Source: Pseudoalteromonas phenolica (lineage in GTDB: Bacteria > Pseudomonadota > Gammaproteobacteria > Enterobacterales > Alteromonadaceae). Taken from it: 56,422 nucleotides of DNA. The notes under the pieces are model-generated. The model had not been told where the DNA came from, ran no database searches, and saw only the letters and a list, made by a program, of their open reading frames with translations. This document shows, piece after piece, positions 25,456 to 34,821 of the stretch; position 1 is the first letter of the stretch; the number at the start of each line of letters is the position of its first letter. The stretch covers positions 1-56,422 of the forward strand of contig NZ_PNEC01000006.1 in assembly GCF_005886345.1 (NCBI RefSeq), given 5' to 3'. The position numbers and the translations under genes were made by a program.

Positions 25456-26636
25456 CAGCTTTTTCCTTTAATAACATGACCCATTAGTTGATTGGCTAAC
25501 GGTGCTTTTAAATTTTCAGACAGTGACATGGCAAGCAGACCGCAACTGCGACCGAGTGCCATTAAACGAGAAGAATTTGAGAACAGTCGCACGAGTGCAT
25601 CGGTCAGTGTCATCACTGTTTTGATGTCTTGTGCACGCGCACGATTATAAGCTTGCGTAAAGGCATGTTCACCCAAAGCATGTTGCTTTGATGCAATCAG
25701 CTCAACCAAGGCTTGAATGTCTCTCAAACCCAAATTAAAACCTTGCCCAGCAATGGGGTGAATAGCATGAGCTGCATTACCGATTAACAGGCTACGGTGA
25801 TGAACCAGCTGCTCGACTCGACCTAGTACCAGCGGATATTGTGCGCGCATGCCAACCTGTTTGAATACCCCAGCGCGATAGCCAAAGGCAGTTTGCAGCT
25901 CAGCAATAAAGGCGTCAGGTTCAAGCGTTTTATAATGTTCAAGGTGTGCGTTAGGCATACACCAAACCAGCGAGTAGCGGTTTCGTGTCATAGGGAGCAG
26001 TGCCATTGGCCCATGCTCGGTAAAACGTTCAAACGCTTGACCGCTATGACCACCTTCAACTTCGATATTGGCGATTAGTGCCCCTTGCTCATAGGCCAGA
26101 CTATCAAAACCTATGTTTAGCTGTTTGCGCGTGGGGGATTGGGCACCATCGGCAACAACTAACAACTTTCCACTTAACTGGGTTTCGTCGTTTAAGGTCA
26201 GCTCAACACTAGATTGAGTTTGCTTTAACTCATTAATGGTCGCTGGGCAGTATAGTTGAATGTCCGTTTTAGCTAGCTGTTGATGCAAATAAGCACCAAA
26301 TGGGTTCACTTCCACCACATAACCAAGGGCATTCGTTTTATAGTCTTGGTGGTGCAATGAGGTTTTACCAAAGTGACCTCTATCAGACACGTGTACTTGC
26401 TTAATGGCTTCGGCAAACGGCCAGTCAGCATTAAACAAGTTAAATTGCTTTAAATACTGCACAGACTGATCGGCCAGAGCAATTGAGCGGTCGTCAAAAC
26501 TAGGGTGTGCTTGGCTTTTTGGTGCAAATGCCTCAATAACGGCAACTTGCAAAGTTGGGCTGGTCTTTTTGATTGCCAAAGCAGCGGTGGCCCCTGCCAT
26601 ACCGCCGCCTACAATCACAACATCAAAGTGCTGCAA
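25455..26636 (-). CDS. ubiH: 2-octaprenyl-6-methoxyphenyl hydroxylase
   Basis: This 393-residue FAD monooxygenase is responsible for the C1 hydroxylation in ubiquinone synthesis. The N-terminus DVVIVGGGMAGATAALAI binds FAD. DDRSIALADQSVQYL is the UbiH/I signature, VVADGAQSPTRK the second motif, and GNAAHAIHPIAGQGFNLGLRD the third. It lies nine bases after pepP and overlaps ubiI by one base, so it sits in the ygfB-pepP-ubiH-ubiI operon. Confidence 0.92.
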   Translation of the reverse strand: MQHFDVVIVGGGMAGATAALAIKKTSPTLQVAVIEAFAPKSQAHPSFDDRSIALADQSVQYLKQFNLFNADWPFAEAIKQVHVSDRGHFGKTSLHHQDYKTNALGYVVEVNPFGAYLHQQLAKTDIQLYCPATINELKQTQSSVELTLNDETQLSGKLLVVADGAQSPTRKQLNIGFDSLAYEQGALIANIEVEGGHSGQAFERFTEHGPMALLPMTRNRYSLVWCMPNAHLEHYKTLEPDAFIAELQTAFGYRAGVFKQVGMRAQYPLVLGRVEQLVHHRSLLIGNAAHAIHPIAGQGFNLGLRDIQALVELIASKQHALGEHAFTQAYNRARAQDIKTVMTLTDALVRLFSNSSRLMALGRSCGLLAMSLSENLKAPLANQLMGHVIKGKS

Positions 26637-26645
26637 CGCATTCTC

Positions 26646-27956
26646 CTACTGCTGCATTAACGCTTCTATTTCTGCTACGGTTTTCGGCACGTCTTGGGTC
26701 AGATTTTCATGACCTTTTTCAGTTACCAATAGGTCGTCTTCAATGCGAATGCCGATACCCTTATATTGCTCAGGCACTTGTGCATCTTCATCGAAATACA
26801 AACCTGGCTCTATGGTCAACACCATACCCGGTGCAAATGGGCGGTCGGCTTCATCGAGCTTGTATTCACCCACATCGTGTACATCAAGGCCTAGCCAGTG
26901 ACCTAAACCATGCATATAAAACGCTTTGCATGCTTGTTTTTCAACAAGTGTATCTAACTCGCCAGATAAAATACCGAGCTCGATCAAACCTTGGGTCATT
27001 ACCGTCATCACCACTTTATTAGCAGCAACCAAAGTACCGCCTGGCTTCACATGTTCAAATGCCGCCGTTTGGGCTTTTAATACCAGCTCATAAATGGTCT
27101 TTTGTGGCTCACTGAATTTACCAGACACAGGGAAAGTACGAGTAATATCAGCTGCATAGCCTTCAAGTTCACACCCTGAGTCAATCAACACTAAGTCGCC
27201 TGCTTTTAAGGTATCGCTGTTTTCTGTGTAATGCAGAATATTGGCATTATTACCTGAGCCGACAATGGTGCCATAAGCCGGATAGCGTGCGCCATTCATG
27301 GCATAATGATGATGAAGCTCGGCTTCCAGTTGGTATTCAGTAGCATCAGGCTTGGCGAACTGCATTGCACGCACATGACCTTCAGCGCTTATTTGACCCG
27401 CTTTGCGCATCACGGCAATTTCTGCGTCTGATTTAAACAAACGCATTTCATGAATAAGCGGTCGTGTATCTTTGATAATCTCAGGCGCGCGATAGCCTTT
27501 TTTCGGTGCACCGCGCAGAGTATTTAATAAAGCCCACACCTTGTCATCAAACGCACTGTAAGTACCTTGAGCGTAAAATAAAGTGCGATTGCCATTCACT
27601 AACTGCAGTAGCTCATCGTCTAACTCACTCAACGGGTAAGTTTCATCAAACTGATAATCTGATTTGGCGCTTTCATAGCCCACTCGGCGGCCGTGCCAAA
27701 TCTCGGCTGTTTTATCTTTGTTACGACAGAATAACGTGCTTTTGCCTTCACCTTGTTTGCCTTTTGATAAGACTAAAACGGCATCTGGCTCTTTAAAGCC
27801 TGTTAAGTAGAAAAAGTCGCTGTCTTGGCGAAACGGGAATTCGGTATCGCGGCTACGAGTGATCTCAACCGCTGCAGGAATAATCGCTACGCTGTGGTTG
27901 TCGAGTTGCGCAAGTAATTTGCTTCTGCGCTGAACAAATTCTTGAATGCTGATCAT
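26646..27956 (-). CDS. pepP: Xaa-Pro aminopeptidase P
   Basis: This 436-residue metallopeptidase removes an N-terminal residue preceding proline. The N-terminal creatinase-like domain (SRDTEFPFRQDSDFFYLTGF) is followed by the pita-bread catalytic domain. The dimetal ligands are visible: VLIDSGCELEGYAADITRTF (two Asp), HGLGHWLGLDVHD (His), TIEPGLYF (Glu) and IRIEDDLLVT (Glu). The start overlaps the ygfB stop as TAATG, so translation is coupled. Confidence 0.96.
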   Translation of the reverse strand: MISIQEFVQRRSKLLAQLDNHSVAIIPAAVEITRSRDTEFPFRQDSDFFYLTGFKEPDAVLVLSKGKQGEGKSTLFCRNKDKTAEIWHGRRVGYESAKSDYQFDETYPLSELDDELLQLVNGNRTLFYAQGTYSAFDDKVWALLNTLRGAPKKGYRAPEIIKDTRPLIHEMRLFKSDAEIAVMRKAGQISAEGHVRAMQFAKPDATEYQLEAELHHHYAMNGARYPAYGTIVGSGNNANILHYTENSDTLKAGDLVLIDSGCELEGYAADITRTFPVSGKFSEPQKTIYELVLKAQTAAFEHVKPGGTLVAANKVVMTVMTQGLIELGILSGELDTLVEKQACKAFYMHGLGHWLGLDVHDVGEYKLDEADRPFAPGMVLTIEPGLYFDEDAQVPEQYKGIGIRIEDDLLVTEKGHENLTQDVPKTVAEIEALMQQ

Positions 27957-28513
27957 TAGTGTAAAGTCTTTGATGGAGTAACAGTTTCTCTGCCCATTTC
28001 AGCAAAACATAACAGTGCTGAAACACGGATATATTCAACGATCTCGTGGAATGCTTGTTGGTCTTCTTCTTCTTCACCGAAGTCAGTATCGAGCTTAGTG
28101 ATTTCACTAAAATCGCTGATCACTTCTTTGACATCAGCTGACAGCTTGCCATAGTCTTTTTGTTTTAAACCAAAGCCCAATAAAAAGCCCGAAACCCATG
28201 CCACTAGCGCATTGGCTTTATCTAGTAGGGTCTCGTCTTCATTCGGCAAGTACAGCTCAAAATTTGGCTCTTCGCTGTTGAAGCATGACATAACATGCGT
28301 GAACATTTGGCCAAATAGCCCTTTTAATTCGTTTGAGAAACTTTGTCCGTCGTTAAACACGTCACTTAACATAATTAAGTAGTCTTTTTCATCAATGTTT
28401 AAGCCACAAGCCAGCAAACCACTGATGGTGCCGTGTGCTTCTGAAGGCGATACGAAAATATCATGCTTTTCAAGCAGCAGTTGTGCTTGTGTGTAATCGG
28501 TCATTTCTGTCAT
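27956..28513 (-). CDS. ygfB: UPF0149 family protein (YgfB)
   Basis: This 185-residue acidic helical protein is of the YecA/YgfB type. The N-terminal SPSEAHGTISGLLACGL and central NALVAWVSGFLLGFGL are the family signatures. The role is unclear in most species; a Pseudomonas homologue influences antibiotic tolerance. It is first in the operon before pepP-ubiH-ubiI. The upstream 28514-28860 holds no zapA, unlike E. coli; it carries AT-rich sequence and a half-copy of an ATACCAAT-type repeat near 28646. Confidence 0.9.
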   Translation of the reverse strand: MTEMTDYTQAQLLLEKHDIFVSPSEAHGTISGLLACGLNIDEKDYLIMLSDVFNDGQSFSNELKGLFGQMFTHVMSCFNSEEPNFELYLPNEDETLLDKANALVAWVSGFLLGFGLKQKDYGKLSADVKEVISDFSEITKLDTDFGEEEEDQQAFHEIVEYIRVSALLCFAEMGRETVTPSKTLH

Positions 28514-28847
28514 TGCTAATGCTCGTCAAAGAATCTATGTTTATACTCTTTCTACTTGGCGCTGCAAATTTGTAAACTTCGCTTATTACTTCAATCACAT
28601 AGCTCGCTATGCTCATGCGTTTCTCTTGCTGGTTGCCTGGCTGCAATACCAATTAGATTGAGCACTTAAGAACAAACTTAATTTAAAAAGTACGTCTTAA
28701 TTTAATTACTATTAATGCTAACACTCACAGTATAGCAACTCCAAACAATTGTCTTTAAAGGGCTTCATTTATGAGCAGCGGCGTTTAATTTGCCAGCAGT
28801 TGAACTGATATTTCTTGATTTATGGTTTACCTCTGCTGCAAGTCTTA

Positions 28848-28853
28848 TATACT
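28848..28853 (+). promoter_or_regulatory. -10 box of the 6S RNA promoter
   Basis: TATACT lies eight bases before the inferred 6S start. A weak -35 (TTTAC) is about 17 bases upstream. Confidence 0.5.
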
Positions 28854-28860
28854 GAACTTA

Positions 28861-29042
28861 ATTCCCTAGCTCGTAGGACAGCAGATTAAGTCCCTGAGCC
28901 GATAAACTTTATCTAGGGGTGTAGTTTGCTTACTATTGCGCAAGCTTGGCATGCACCGAGAAGCCTACGGTGAGCTGTTACACTCCGCCTTGAACCTTAG
29001 GGTTCAAGGGCTGACATCAGCATCCGCGAAGCCGGGGAAGTC
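28861..29042 (+). ncRNA. ssrS: 6S RNA
   Basis: The sequence shares blocks with E. coli 6S RNA: TCCCTGAGCCGATA near the 5' end, GCATGCACCGAGAAGCC in the centre, CCTTGAAC/GGTTCAAGG, and GACATCAGCATCCGCG near the 3' end. The 5' ATTCCCTAGCTCG pairs with the 3' CGAAGCCGGGGAA to close the long stem that mimics an open promoter and binds sigma-70 RNA polymerase. The size of about 180 nt is normal. In E. coli it lies between zapA and ygfA near ygfB; here both flanking genes are absent and a MITE follows. Confidence 0.92.
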
Positions 29043-29107
29043 TTACCTTATTTCTGAATCTCTTTCTCAGTTTTCTAAATTCCCTAAATCTGAATATAAA
29101 ATGTCTT

Positions 29108-29269
29108 ATACCAATCCTCTTAATTAAGCGACCTATTTTGAGGCAAGAAAAACTTGTCGGTAACGAGGCGAAAATTTTGCTATTTAGTTGTTCTAAATAA
29201 GAAATTTTCAACGAAGTTAGCGTCAGTTTTAGTCCCTCAAAATGATTGAGTATTATTGAGGATTGGTAT
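29108..29269 (+). mobile_element. 162-bp MITE (TIR ATACCAATC), second copy
   Basis: It has the same length and orientation as 20139-20300, with TIRs ATACCAATCCTC and GAGGATTGGTAT. It lies between 6S RNA and lysS. A minus-strand 64-codon frame through it is not a gene. Confidence 0.8.
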
Positions 29270-29297
29270 TAACGCTAAATATAAGCTTTTATTAGGC

Positions 29298-29328
29298 AAA
29301 AAAAAGCCCTGGCATTTGCCAAGGCTCT
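29298..29328 (-). terminator. Terminator of the xerD-dsbC-recJ-prfB-lysS group
   Basis: The stem GAGCCTTGGC/GCCAGGGCTT with an AAAT loop is followed by a T8 run on the minus strand, 20 bases after the lysS stop. Confidence 0.85.
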
Positions 29329-29349
29329 TATCGATAAACTCAATCGAGA

Positions 29350-30891
29350 TTAGTCAGCTTGTGGACGCATGTGCGGGAACAAGATAACGTCTTTGATTGT
29401 TGGTGAGTCAGTGAAAAGCATCACTAGACGGTCAATACCGATACCTTCACCCGCTGTTGGTGGTAAACCATACTCAAGCGCTTGAATGTAGTCTGCATCG
29501 AAGTGCATTGCTTCGTCATCACCGGCATCTTTTTCTTCAACCTGACGCGCAAAACGTTCAGCTTGGTCTTGTGCATCATTAAGCTCAGAGAAACCATTAG
29601 CAAGCTCACGACCGCCTACGAAGAATTCGAAACGGTCAGTGATGAATGGATTTTCATCGTTACGACGTGCAAGTGGAGATACTTCCCACGGGTACTCAGT
29701 GATGAAAGTCGGTTGAATTAGCTTGTGTTCAGCTGTTTCTTCGAAGATCTCACATAAGAACTTGCCTGCACCCCATACGCATTTTTCTGGGATCTTAACG
29801 TGTACTTTCTCCGCGTAAGCGACTAACTCATCGAAGTGGTTTTCAGGATCTTTGAAGATATGCGCAATTTCTTCAGCATCAGGACCATACTTGATGATGG
29901 CATCAGCCATAGATAGACGCTCAAACTTGCTACCAAAATCATATTCGATTGTTTCAACAACTTCACCTTCAGCGTTTTTAACTGTGTTAATCACTGTTGT
30001 TGTACCAAGAACGTCTTGTGCAACAGTACGTAACATGTCTTCAGTTAAATTCATTAGGTCGTTGTAGTCAGCGTAAGCTTGGTAGAATTCGATCATAGTG
30101 AATTCTGGGTTGTGACGCGTTGAAAGACCTTCGTTACGGAAGTTACGGTTGATCTCAAATACACGGTCAAAACCACCTACTACTAGGCGCTTAAGGTAAA
30201 GCTCAGGCGCGATACGTAGGTACATGTCGATGTCTAATGCATTGTGATGAGTCACGAATGGACGCGCCGTTGCACCACCAGGAATAACCTGAAGCATTGG
30301 CGTTTCAACTTCCATGAAATCACGCTCAGCTAAGAAACGACGAATGCCTTCGATCACTTTTGAACGGATACGGAACGTTTCACGCGTGTCCATGTTGGTG
30401 ATCAGATCAACGTAACGCTGACGGTACTTAGCTTCTTGGTCTGTTAGACCATGGAACTTCTCTGGTAACGGACGAAGTGACTTAGTCAGTAGCTCGTACT
30501 GCACCATATCTACGTAAAGGTCGCCTTTACCTGACTTATGAAGTGGACCAGATACACCGATGATGTCACCGATATCTAGTTGACCATATTTTTCTTTAAG
30601 CGTTTTTTGCACGTCTTTTGATGCATATGCTTGAATACGGCCTTTCATGTCTTGTAACACAAGGAAAGGACCACGTTTAGCAAGGATACGACCTGCAACC
30701 GATACCTGATGGTCTAACTCAACAAGCTCTTCCTTCGATTTATCACCAAACTTAGCCTGTAGATCAGCCGTATAGTCTTCACGGCGGAAGGTGTTCGGGT
30801 GGCCATTGGCATCACAATTCTCACGAATTGTATCCAATTTAGCACGACGCTCAGCAATGAGTTTATTTTCGTCTTGGATTTGATCTGTCAT
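29350..30891 (-). CDS. lysS: Lysyl-tRNA synthetase (class II)
   Basis: This 513-residue cytoplasmic enzyme charges tRNA-Lys. The N-terminal OB-fold anticodon-binding domain includes [19 protein letters not shown]. Class II motif 2 is [20 protein letters not shown], and motif 3 is [14 protein letters not shown]. It is 27 bases downstream of prfB, the same pairing as in E. coli. Confidence 0.98.
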   Translation of the reverse strand: MTDQIQDENKLIAERRAKLDTIRENCDANGHPNTFRREDYTADLQAKFGDKSKEELVELDHQVSVAGRILAKRGPFLVLQDMKGRIQAYASKDVQKTLKEKYGQLDIGDIIGVSGPLHKSGKGDLYVDMVQYELLTKSLRPLPEKFHGLTDQEAKYRQRYVDLITNMDTRETFRIRSKVIEGIRRFLAERDFMEVETPMLQVIPGGATARPFVTHHNALDIDMYLRIAPELYLKRLVVGGFDRVFEINRNFRNEGLSTRHNPEFTMIEFYQAYADYNDLMNLTEDMLRTVAQDVLGTTTVINTVKNAEGEVVETIEYDFGSKFERLSMADAIIKYGPDAEEIAHIFKDPENHFDELVAYAEKVHVKIPEKCVWGAGKFLCEIFEETAEHKLIQPTFITEYPWEVSPLARRNDENPFITDRFEFFVGGRELANGFSELNDAQDQAERFARQVEEKDAGDDEAMHFDADYIQALEYGLPPTAGEGIGIDRLVMLFTDSPTIKDVILFPHMRPQAD

Positions 30892-30918
30892 TTTTTAGCT
30901 CTTAGTTTAGCTTGTTGA

Positions 30919-32017
30919 TTAAAGGCCTGATTTCAGGCTGGCTTCGATAAATTTGTCTAAATCACCGTCTAATACCGCTTGGGTATTACGGTTTTCAACG
31001 CCAGTACGTAAATCTTTGATACGTGAGTCATCTAATACGTATGAACGGATCTGACTACCCCAACCGATATCTGATTTAGCATCTTCTTGAGACTGCTTTT
31101 CGGCGTTTTGTTTTTTCATTTCAAGTTCAAACAATTTCGCTTTTAACTGCTTCATTGCTTGCGCTTTGTTTTTATGTTGTGAGCGGTCATTCTGACACTG
31201 CACAACGGTATTCGTTGGTAAGTGAGTAATACGTACCGCAGATTCTGTACGGTTAACGTGCTGACCACCAGCACCCGATGCACGATATACGTCGATACGT
31301 AAATCAGCCGGGTTAATATCAATTTCAATGTTGTCGTCAATTTCTGGGTAAATAAACGCAGACGCAAATGAAGTATGACGACGACCTGTTGAATCGAATG
31401 GGCTCTTACGCACTAAACGGTGTACGCCTGTTTCTGTACGTAACCAGCCGTAAGCATATTCACCAGATACTCGCACGGTTGCGCCTTTAATACCGGCAAC
31501 ATCACCATCAGTTGCTTCTACGATTTCAACCTTAAAGCCTTTCGCTTCAGCCCAACGTAAGTACATACGCAGTAACATGTTACACCAGTCTTGCGCTTCA
31601 GTACCGCCCGAACCTGACTGTAAGTCAATATAGGCATCGTTAGCATCTTGTTCACCAGAGAACATACGACGGAACTCTAGCTTTTCTAATTGACCCACTA
31701 GACCTTCTACTTCAGCTTGTGCTTCTTCAAAGGTTTCTTCGTCTTCGGCTTCAACGGCTAGTTCTACTAGGCCTTCTGCATCGTCTGCACCACCAACAAG
31801 ATTATCAATGGTTTCAACAATTGCTTCTAGATTCGATTTTTCACGGCCCAATGCTTGTGCTTTTTCAGGCTCATTCCATACTGCTGGGTCTTCTAACTCT
31901 GCGTTTACTTCTTCTAAGCGCTCTTGTTTTAGAGCGTAGTCAAAGATACCCCCTAAGCAGCTCAGTGCGTTCGCGAATTTCCTTGATTTGGTTAATCACA
32001 GGATTCACTTCAAACAT
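30919..32017 (-). CDS. prfB: Peptide chain release factor 2 (programmed +1 frameshift)
   Basis: RF2 releases peptides at UGA and UAA. The coding region begins at ATG 32017 (TTGGAG upstream) with [20 protein letters not shown]. It reaches an in-frame TGA at codon 26 (31940-31942) and continues by a +1 shift into the main frame as [16 protein letters not shown]. The product is 365 residues, equal to E. coli RF2. The tripeptide anticodon motif SPF is in VRKSPFDS, and the catalytic GGQ is in [10 protein letters not shown] start at 31851 inside the main frame would lack domain 1 and is rejected. Confidence 0.97.
31938..31955 (-). promoter_or_regulatory. RF2 autoregulatory frameshift site
   Basis: The minus strand reads CTTAGGGGGTATCTTTGAC. 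An internal Shine-Dalgarno-like AGGGGG sits three bases before the slippery CTT TGA C. Low RF2 lets the ribosome slip +1 at CTT, the classic feedback control. Confidence 0.95.
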
Positions 32018-32086
32018 GCTCACTACTCCAAAAAAATTAACGTGTCACGTGACCAATATCAACGGCTGAACGCTTTTTCAGCCCAT

Positions 32087-32115
32087 AAAAAAGGCGCGTG
32101 ATTTTTAAACGCGCC
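32087..32115 (-). terminator. Terminator after recJ
   Basis: GGCGCGT/ACGCGCC with a nine-base loop, followed by a T6 run on the minus strand, 35 bases after the recJ stop. It would separate recJ from prfB-lysS, giving the latter its own promoter within 32018-32086. Confidence 0.8.
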
Positions 32116-32149
32116 ATGATAACAGACAATCTGTGCCCTATAAATGGGT

Positions 32150-33880
32150 TTATGCGGGTTGAGCTTGAATTTCTCGCACTAATAATTGTAGTGAGAACTT
32201 GCCTCTAAACTCATTTATATCGAGCTGATACGCCAATTTGGCATATTGTGCGGCTGTATTTGGCCAAGCTTTTACATCAATGTTAAAAGCGATGGCATCA
32301 ACTAACTGACCAGAGCTGTGTTTTAGCACCAATTTTAGGTGCTTTTCACCGACAATACGCTGCTGAATGAGTTCAAATACGCCTTCAAATACAGGTTCAG
32401 GGAATTGCTGACCCCAAGGCCCTGCTTGCTGAAGCAGTTGCGCAAAGTCTAGATTAAAACAGGTCGCAGGCAACTCGCCATCAGTCAGTAGCACACTTTG
32501 CTTATGCTCTTCGGTCAAAATCGCACTAGCAGCACCAGTAAACGCCGATTTAAAACGTTCAAAGTCACGCTCTAAAATGGTTAAACCTGCCGCCATAGCG
32601 TGGCCACCAAACTTAGCAATTAGGTCTGGGTGCTGAGTGTTAATTTGCTCAAGTAGGTCACGCATATGCAACCCTTCTATAGAGCGACATGAGCCTTTTA
32701 TTTCCCCCTCGTCACCTTGTGCAAAAATAATTGCCGGACGGTGATAGCGCTCTTTTAAGCGCCCGGCTAAAATACCAATCACCCCTTGGTGCCAATCGTC
32801 TTGATATAAACAGACAACATCAGGCACGCTTTGTTGTGCCGATACCAAGCGCTCCAGCACGGCTTGCGCTTCTTGCTGCATGCCCGCTTCAATTTCACGG
32901 CGTTCATGGTTAAGTGCATCAAGCTCGCCTGCTATTCGTCTTGCTTGGTTGATGTCTTTCGATAACAAACAAGCGATACCTAGACTCATATCATCCAGTC
33001 GGCCAGCAGCATTCAAACGCGGCGCGAGTGCAAAACCAAAGTCACTGGCAGACAAACGCGCAGCGTTACGTTTTGCCACTTCAATGAGTGCGGTGATCCC
33101 CGGTCGCGTTTTACCGCTACGAATACGTGCTAAGCCCTGATAAACCAATGTGCGGTTATTTGCATCGAGTGCTACAACGTCGGCAACCGTTCCTAGTGCA
33201 ACGATATCAAGTAACTCTGCTAAATTTGGTTCTGGCTGTTGTTGAGTCACAAAATAGTGCAGTTCGCGCAAACTATGACGCAGCGCCACCAGCAAGTAAA
33301 ACGCCACGCCAACCCCTGCAATACTTTTTGAGGGGAAGTTACAACTATGTTGGTTTGGGTTGACGATGGCATCGGCATTGGGCAATTGTTCACCCTGCAA
33401 GTGGTGATCAGTGATAAGTACTTTAATACCGGCATTTTTGACAATCTCAACGCCACTAATACAAGAAATACCGTTATCTACTGTGATCACTAAATCTGGC
33501 GCAATAGTAACAATTTGCTCTGCCAGCGCAGGACTTAAACCATAGCCTAAGCTAAAGCGGTCTGGTACAAGATAATCAACATGCTGGAAACCAAATAATG
33601 CTAACCCTTCCATCAATACTGAGGTACTGGTTGCACCGTCGGCATCAAAGTCACCAACGATTAATATTTTACTTTGCTGTTGCAGTGCTTCGACCAACAA
33701 AGCACAGGCCTTATCCATATCTTTGAATAAGTTGAAATTTAATAAGGTATTAGCACGATTATCGAGCTCAACAGGGTCGCTCACACCGCGAGCTGCATAG
33801 ATTTGTTTAATGACAGGATGAAGATGCGCAGGAAGATGACTGTCATCCATGCGCTCACGTGTTGCTATCACGGTTTGCAT
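32150..33880 (-). CDS. recJ: Single-strand-specific 5'-3' exonuclease RecJ
   Basis: This 576-residue DHH-superfamily nuclease acts in recombination and mismatch repair. Metal ligands are in ILIVGDFDADGATSTSVL (motif I), VITVDNGI (motif II) and VLITDHHLQGE (the DHH motif). A further motif is GVGVAFYLLVAL, and the DHHA1 part has FGGHAMAAGLTI. The C-terminal OB-fold completes the usual length. It follows dsbC in the conserved xerD-dsbC-recJ order. Confidence 0.97.
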   Translation of the reverse strand: MQTVIATRERMDDSHLPAHLHPVIKQIYAARGVSDPVELDNRANTLLNFNLFKDMDKACALLVEALQQQSKILIVGDFDADGATSTSVLMEGLALFGFQHVDYLVPDRFSLGYGLSPALAEQIVTIAPDLVITVDNGISCISGVEIVKNAGIKVLITDHHLQGEQLPNADAIVNPNQHSCNFPSKSIAGVGVAFYLLVALRHSLRELHYFVTQQQPEPNLAELLDIVALGTVADVVALDANNRTLVYQGLARIRSGKTRPGITALIEVAKRNAARLSASDFGFALAPRLNAAGRLDDMSLGIACLLSKDINQARRIAGELDALNHERREIEAGMQQEAQAVLERLVSAQQSVPDVVCLYQDDWHQGVIGILAGRLKERYHRPAIIFAQGDEGEIKGSCRSIEGLHMRDLLEQINTQHPDLIAKFGGHAMAAGLTILERDFERFKSAFTGAASAILTEEHKQSVLLTDGELPATCFNLDFAQLLQQAGPWGQQFPEPVFEGVFELIQQRIVGEKHLKLVLKHSSGQLVDAIAFNIDVKAWPNTAAQYAKLAYQLDINEFRGKFSLQLLVREIQAQPA

Positions 33881-33967
33881 TTATTCTTTTACCCTTATAC
33901 ATGCTCTCAATAATACTGAATTAAGAGGATAAGCATTACAACGTTAAAACAGAGATTTAACAGACAA

Positions 33968-33992
33968 CAAAAAAAGGCCCTTAGGCCTTTTT
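33968..33992 (-). terminator. Terminator after dsbC
   Basis: AAAAAGGCC-TAA-GGGCC followed by a T8 run on the minus strand, 33 bases after the dsbC stop. Confidence 0.8.
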
Positions 33993-34024
33993 AATAATAC
34001 GGTGATTATAGCGAATTTTATCGC

Positions 34025-34762
34025 TTATGACTTCTTACCGTCTAGCGCTTGCGCCAATGCTGCAGCTGGTTGGTAGCCAGGAATAATCGAACCATCTTCT
34101 AAAATGATTGCTGGTGTACCAGAAATGCCAAAGCTCTGACCTAGCTGATAGTGCTCAGCCACAGGTGCAGTACAGTTTTTAACTTCTGCCACTTCTTCAC
34201 CCGCTTTTGCCTCTGTTAATGCTTTTGCGGCATCTTCAGCACACCACACATTCATTAAGTCTTTGTAGCCCTTGCCACGTAAACCACCACGAGGGAATGC
34301 AAGATACTTCACTGTGATACCTGCATTTAAGTAGTCATCTAACTCTCGGTGTAACTTACGACAGTAACCACAAGTAATATCAGTAAATATAGTAACTTGA
34401 TGCTTTTCGTTTTCGGCTTTATAGACAATCATTGAGTCTTCGTACTCAGTCACACCTTCTTTACGAACGCCACTTAACGCCGACTCAGTTAAATTCTCTC
34501 GTTTGTCGACATCGATCATCGTACCTTGAACCAGGTAACGACCATCTGGGCTCACGTAAAATACGCCTTTGTCAGTTAAAACCGTATTTAAGCCAGCGAC
34601 TGGGCTGTCTTGAATTGCTTTAACTGTTAAGCCTAAGTTATTTAACTGAGTTTCGATTGGGCTTACTGTTGTTTCTACTGCACCAACTAAAGGAGCAGTC
34701 ACTTGCTCAGCCATTGCGCCTGTAGATAACGCCATTGCTGCAGCTAAAATTAACTTTTTCAT
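34025..34762 (-). CDS. dsbC: Thiol:disulfide interchange protein DsbC
   Basis: This 245-residue periplasmic disulfide isomerase has a signal peptide (MKKLILAAAMALSTGAMA). The N-terminal dimerisation domain (about residues 25-80) is followed by the thioredoxin-fold domain with active site CGYC in FTDITCGYCRKLH. The cis-Pro loop is GISGTPAIIL. A second Cys pair (VWCAEDA and VKNCTAP) matches the structural disulfide of E. coli DsbC. It lies downstream of xerD, as in E. coli. Confidence 0.96.
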   Translation of the reverse strand: MKKLILAAAMALSTGAMAEQVTAPLVGAVETTVSPIETQLNNLGLTVKAIQDSPVAGLNTVLTDKGVFYVSPDGRYLVQGTMIDVDKRENLTESALSGVRKEGVTEYEDSMIVYKAENEKHQVTIFTDITCGYCRKLHRELDDYLNAGITVKYLAFPRGGLRGKGYKDLMNVWCAEDAAKALTEAKAGEEVAEVKNCTAPVAEHYQLGQSFGISGTPAIILEDGSIIPGYQPAAALAQALDGKKS

Positions 34763-34821
34763 TCTGTTCTCATAAATTTCGTTGCTACCCAGTATGACCG
34801 GATAAATTCAAAAAAATTCCA

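Noticed and set aside
28936..29127. 63-codon frame after 6S promoter
   Set aside because: It overlaps 6S RNA and the sequence before the MITE; the RNA explains the conservation.
31719..32069. 116-codon plus-strand frame, Leu-rich
   Set aside because: It is the antisense shadow of prfB.
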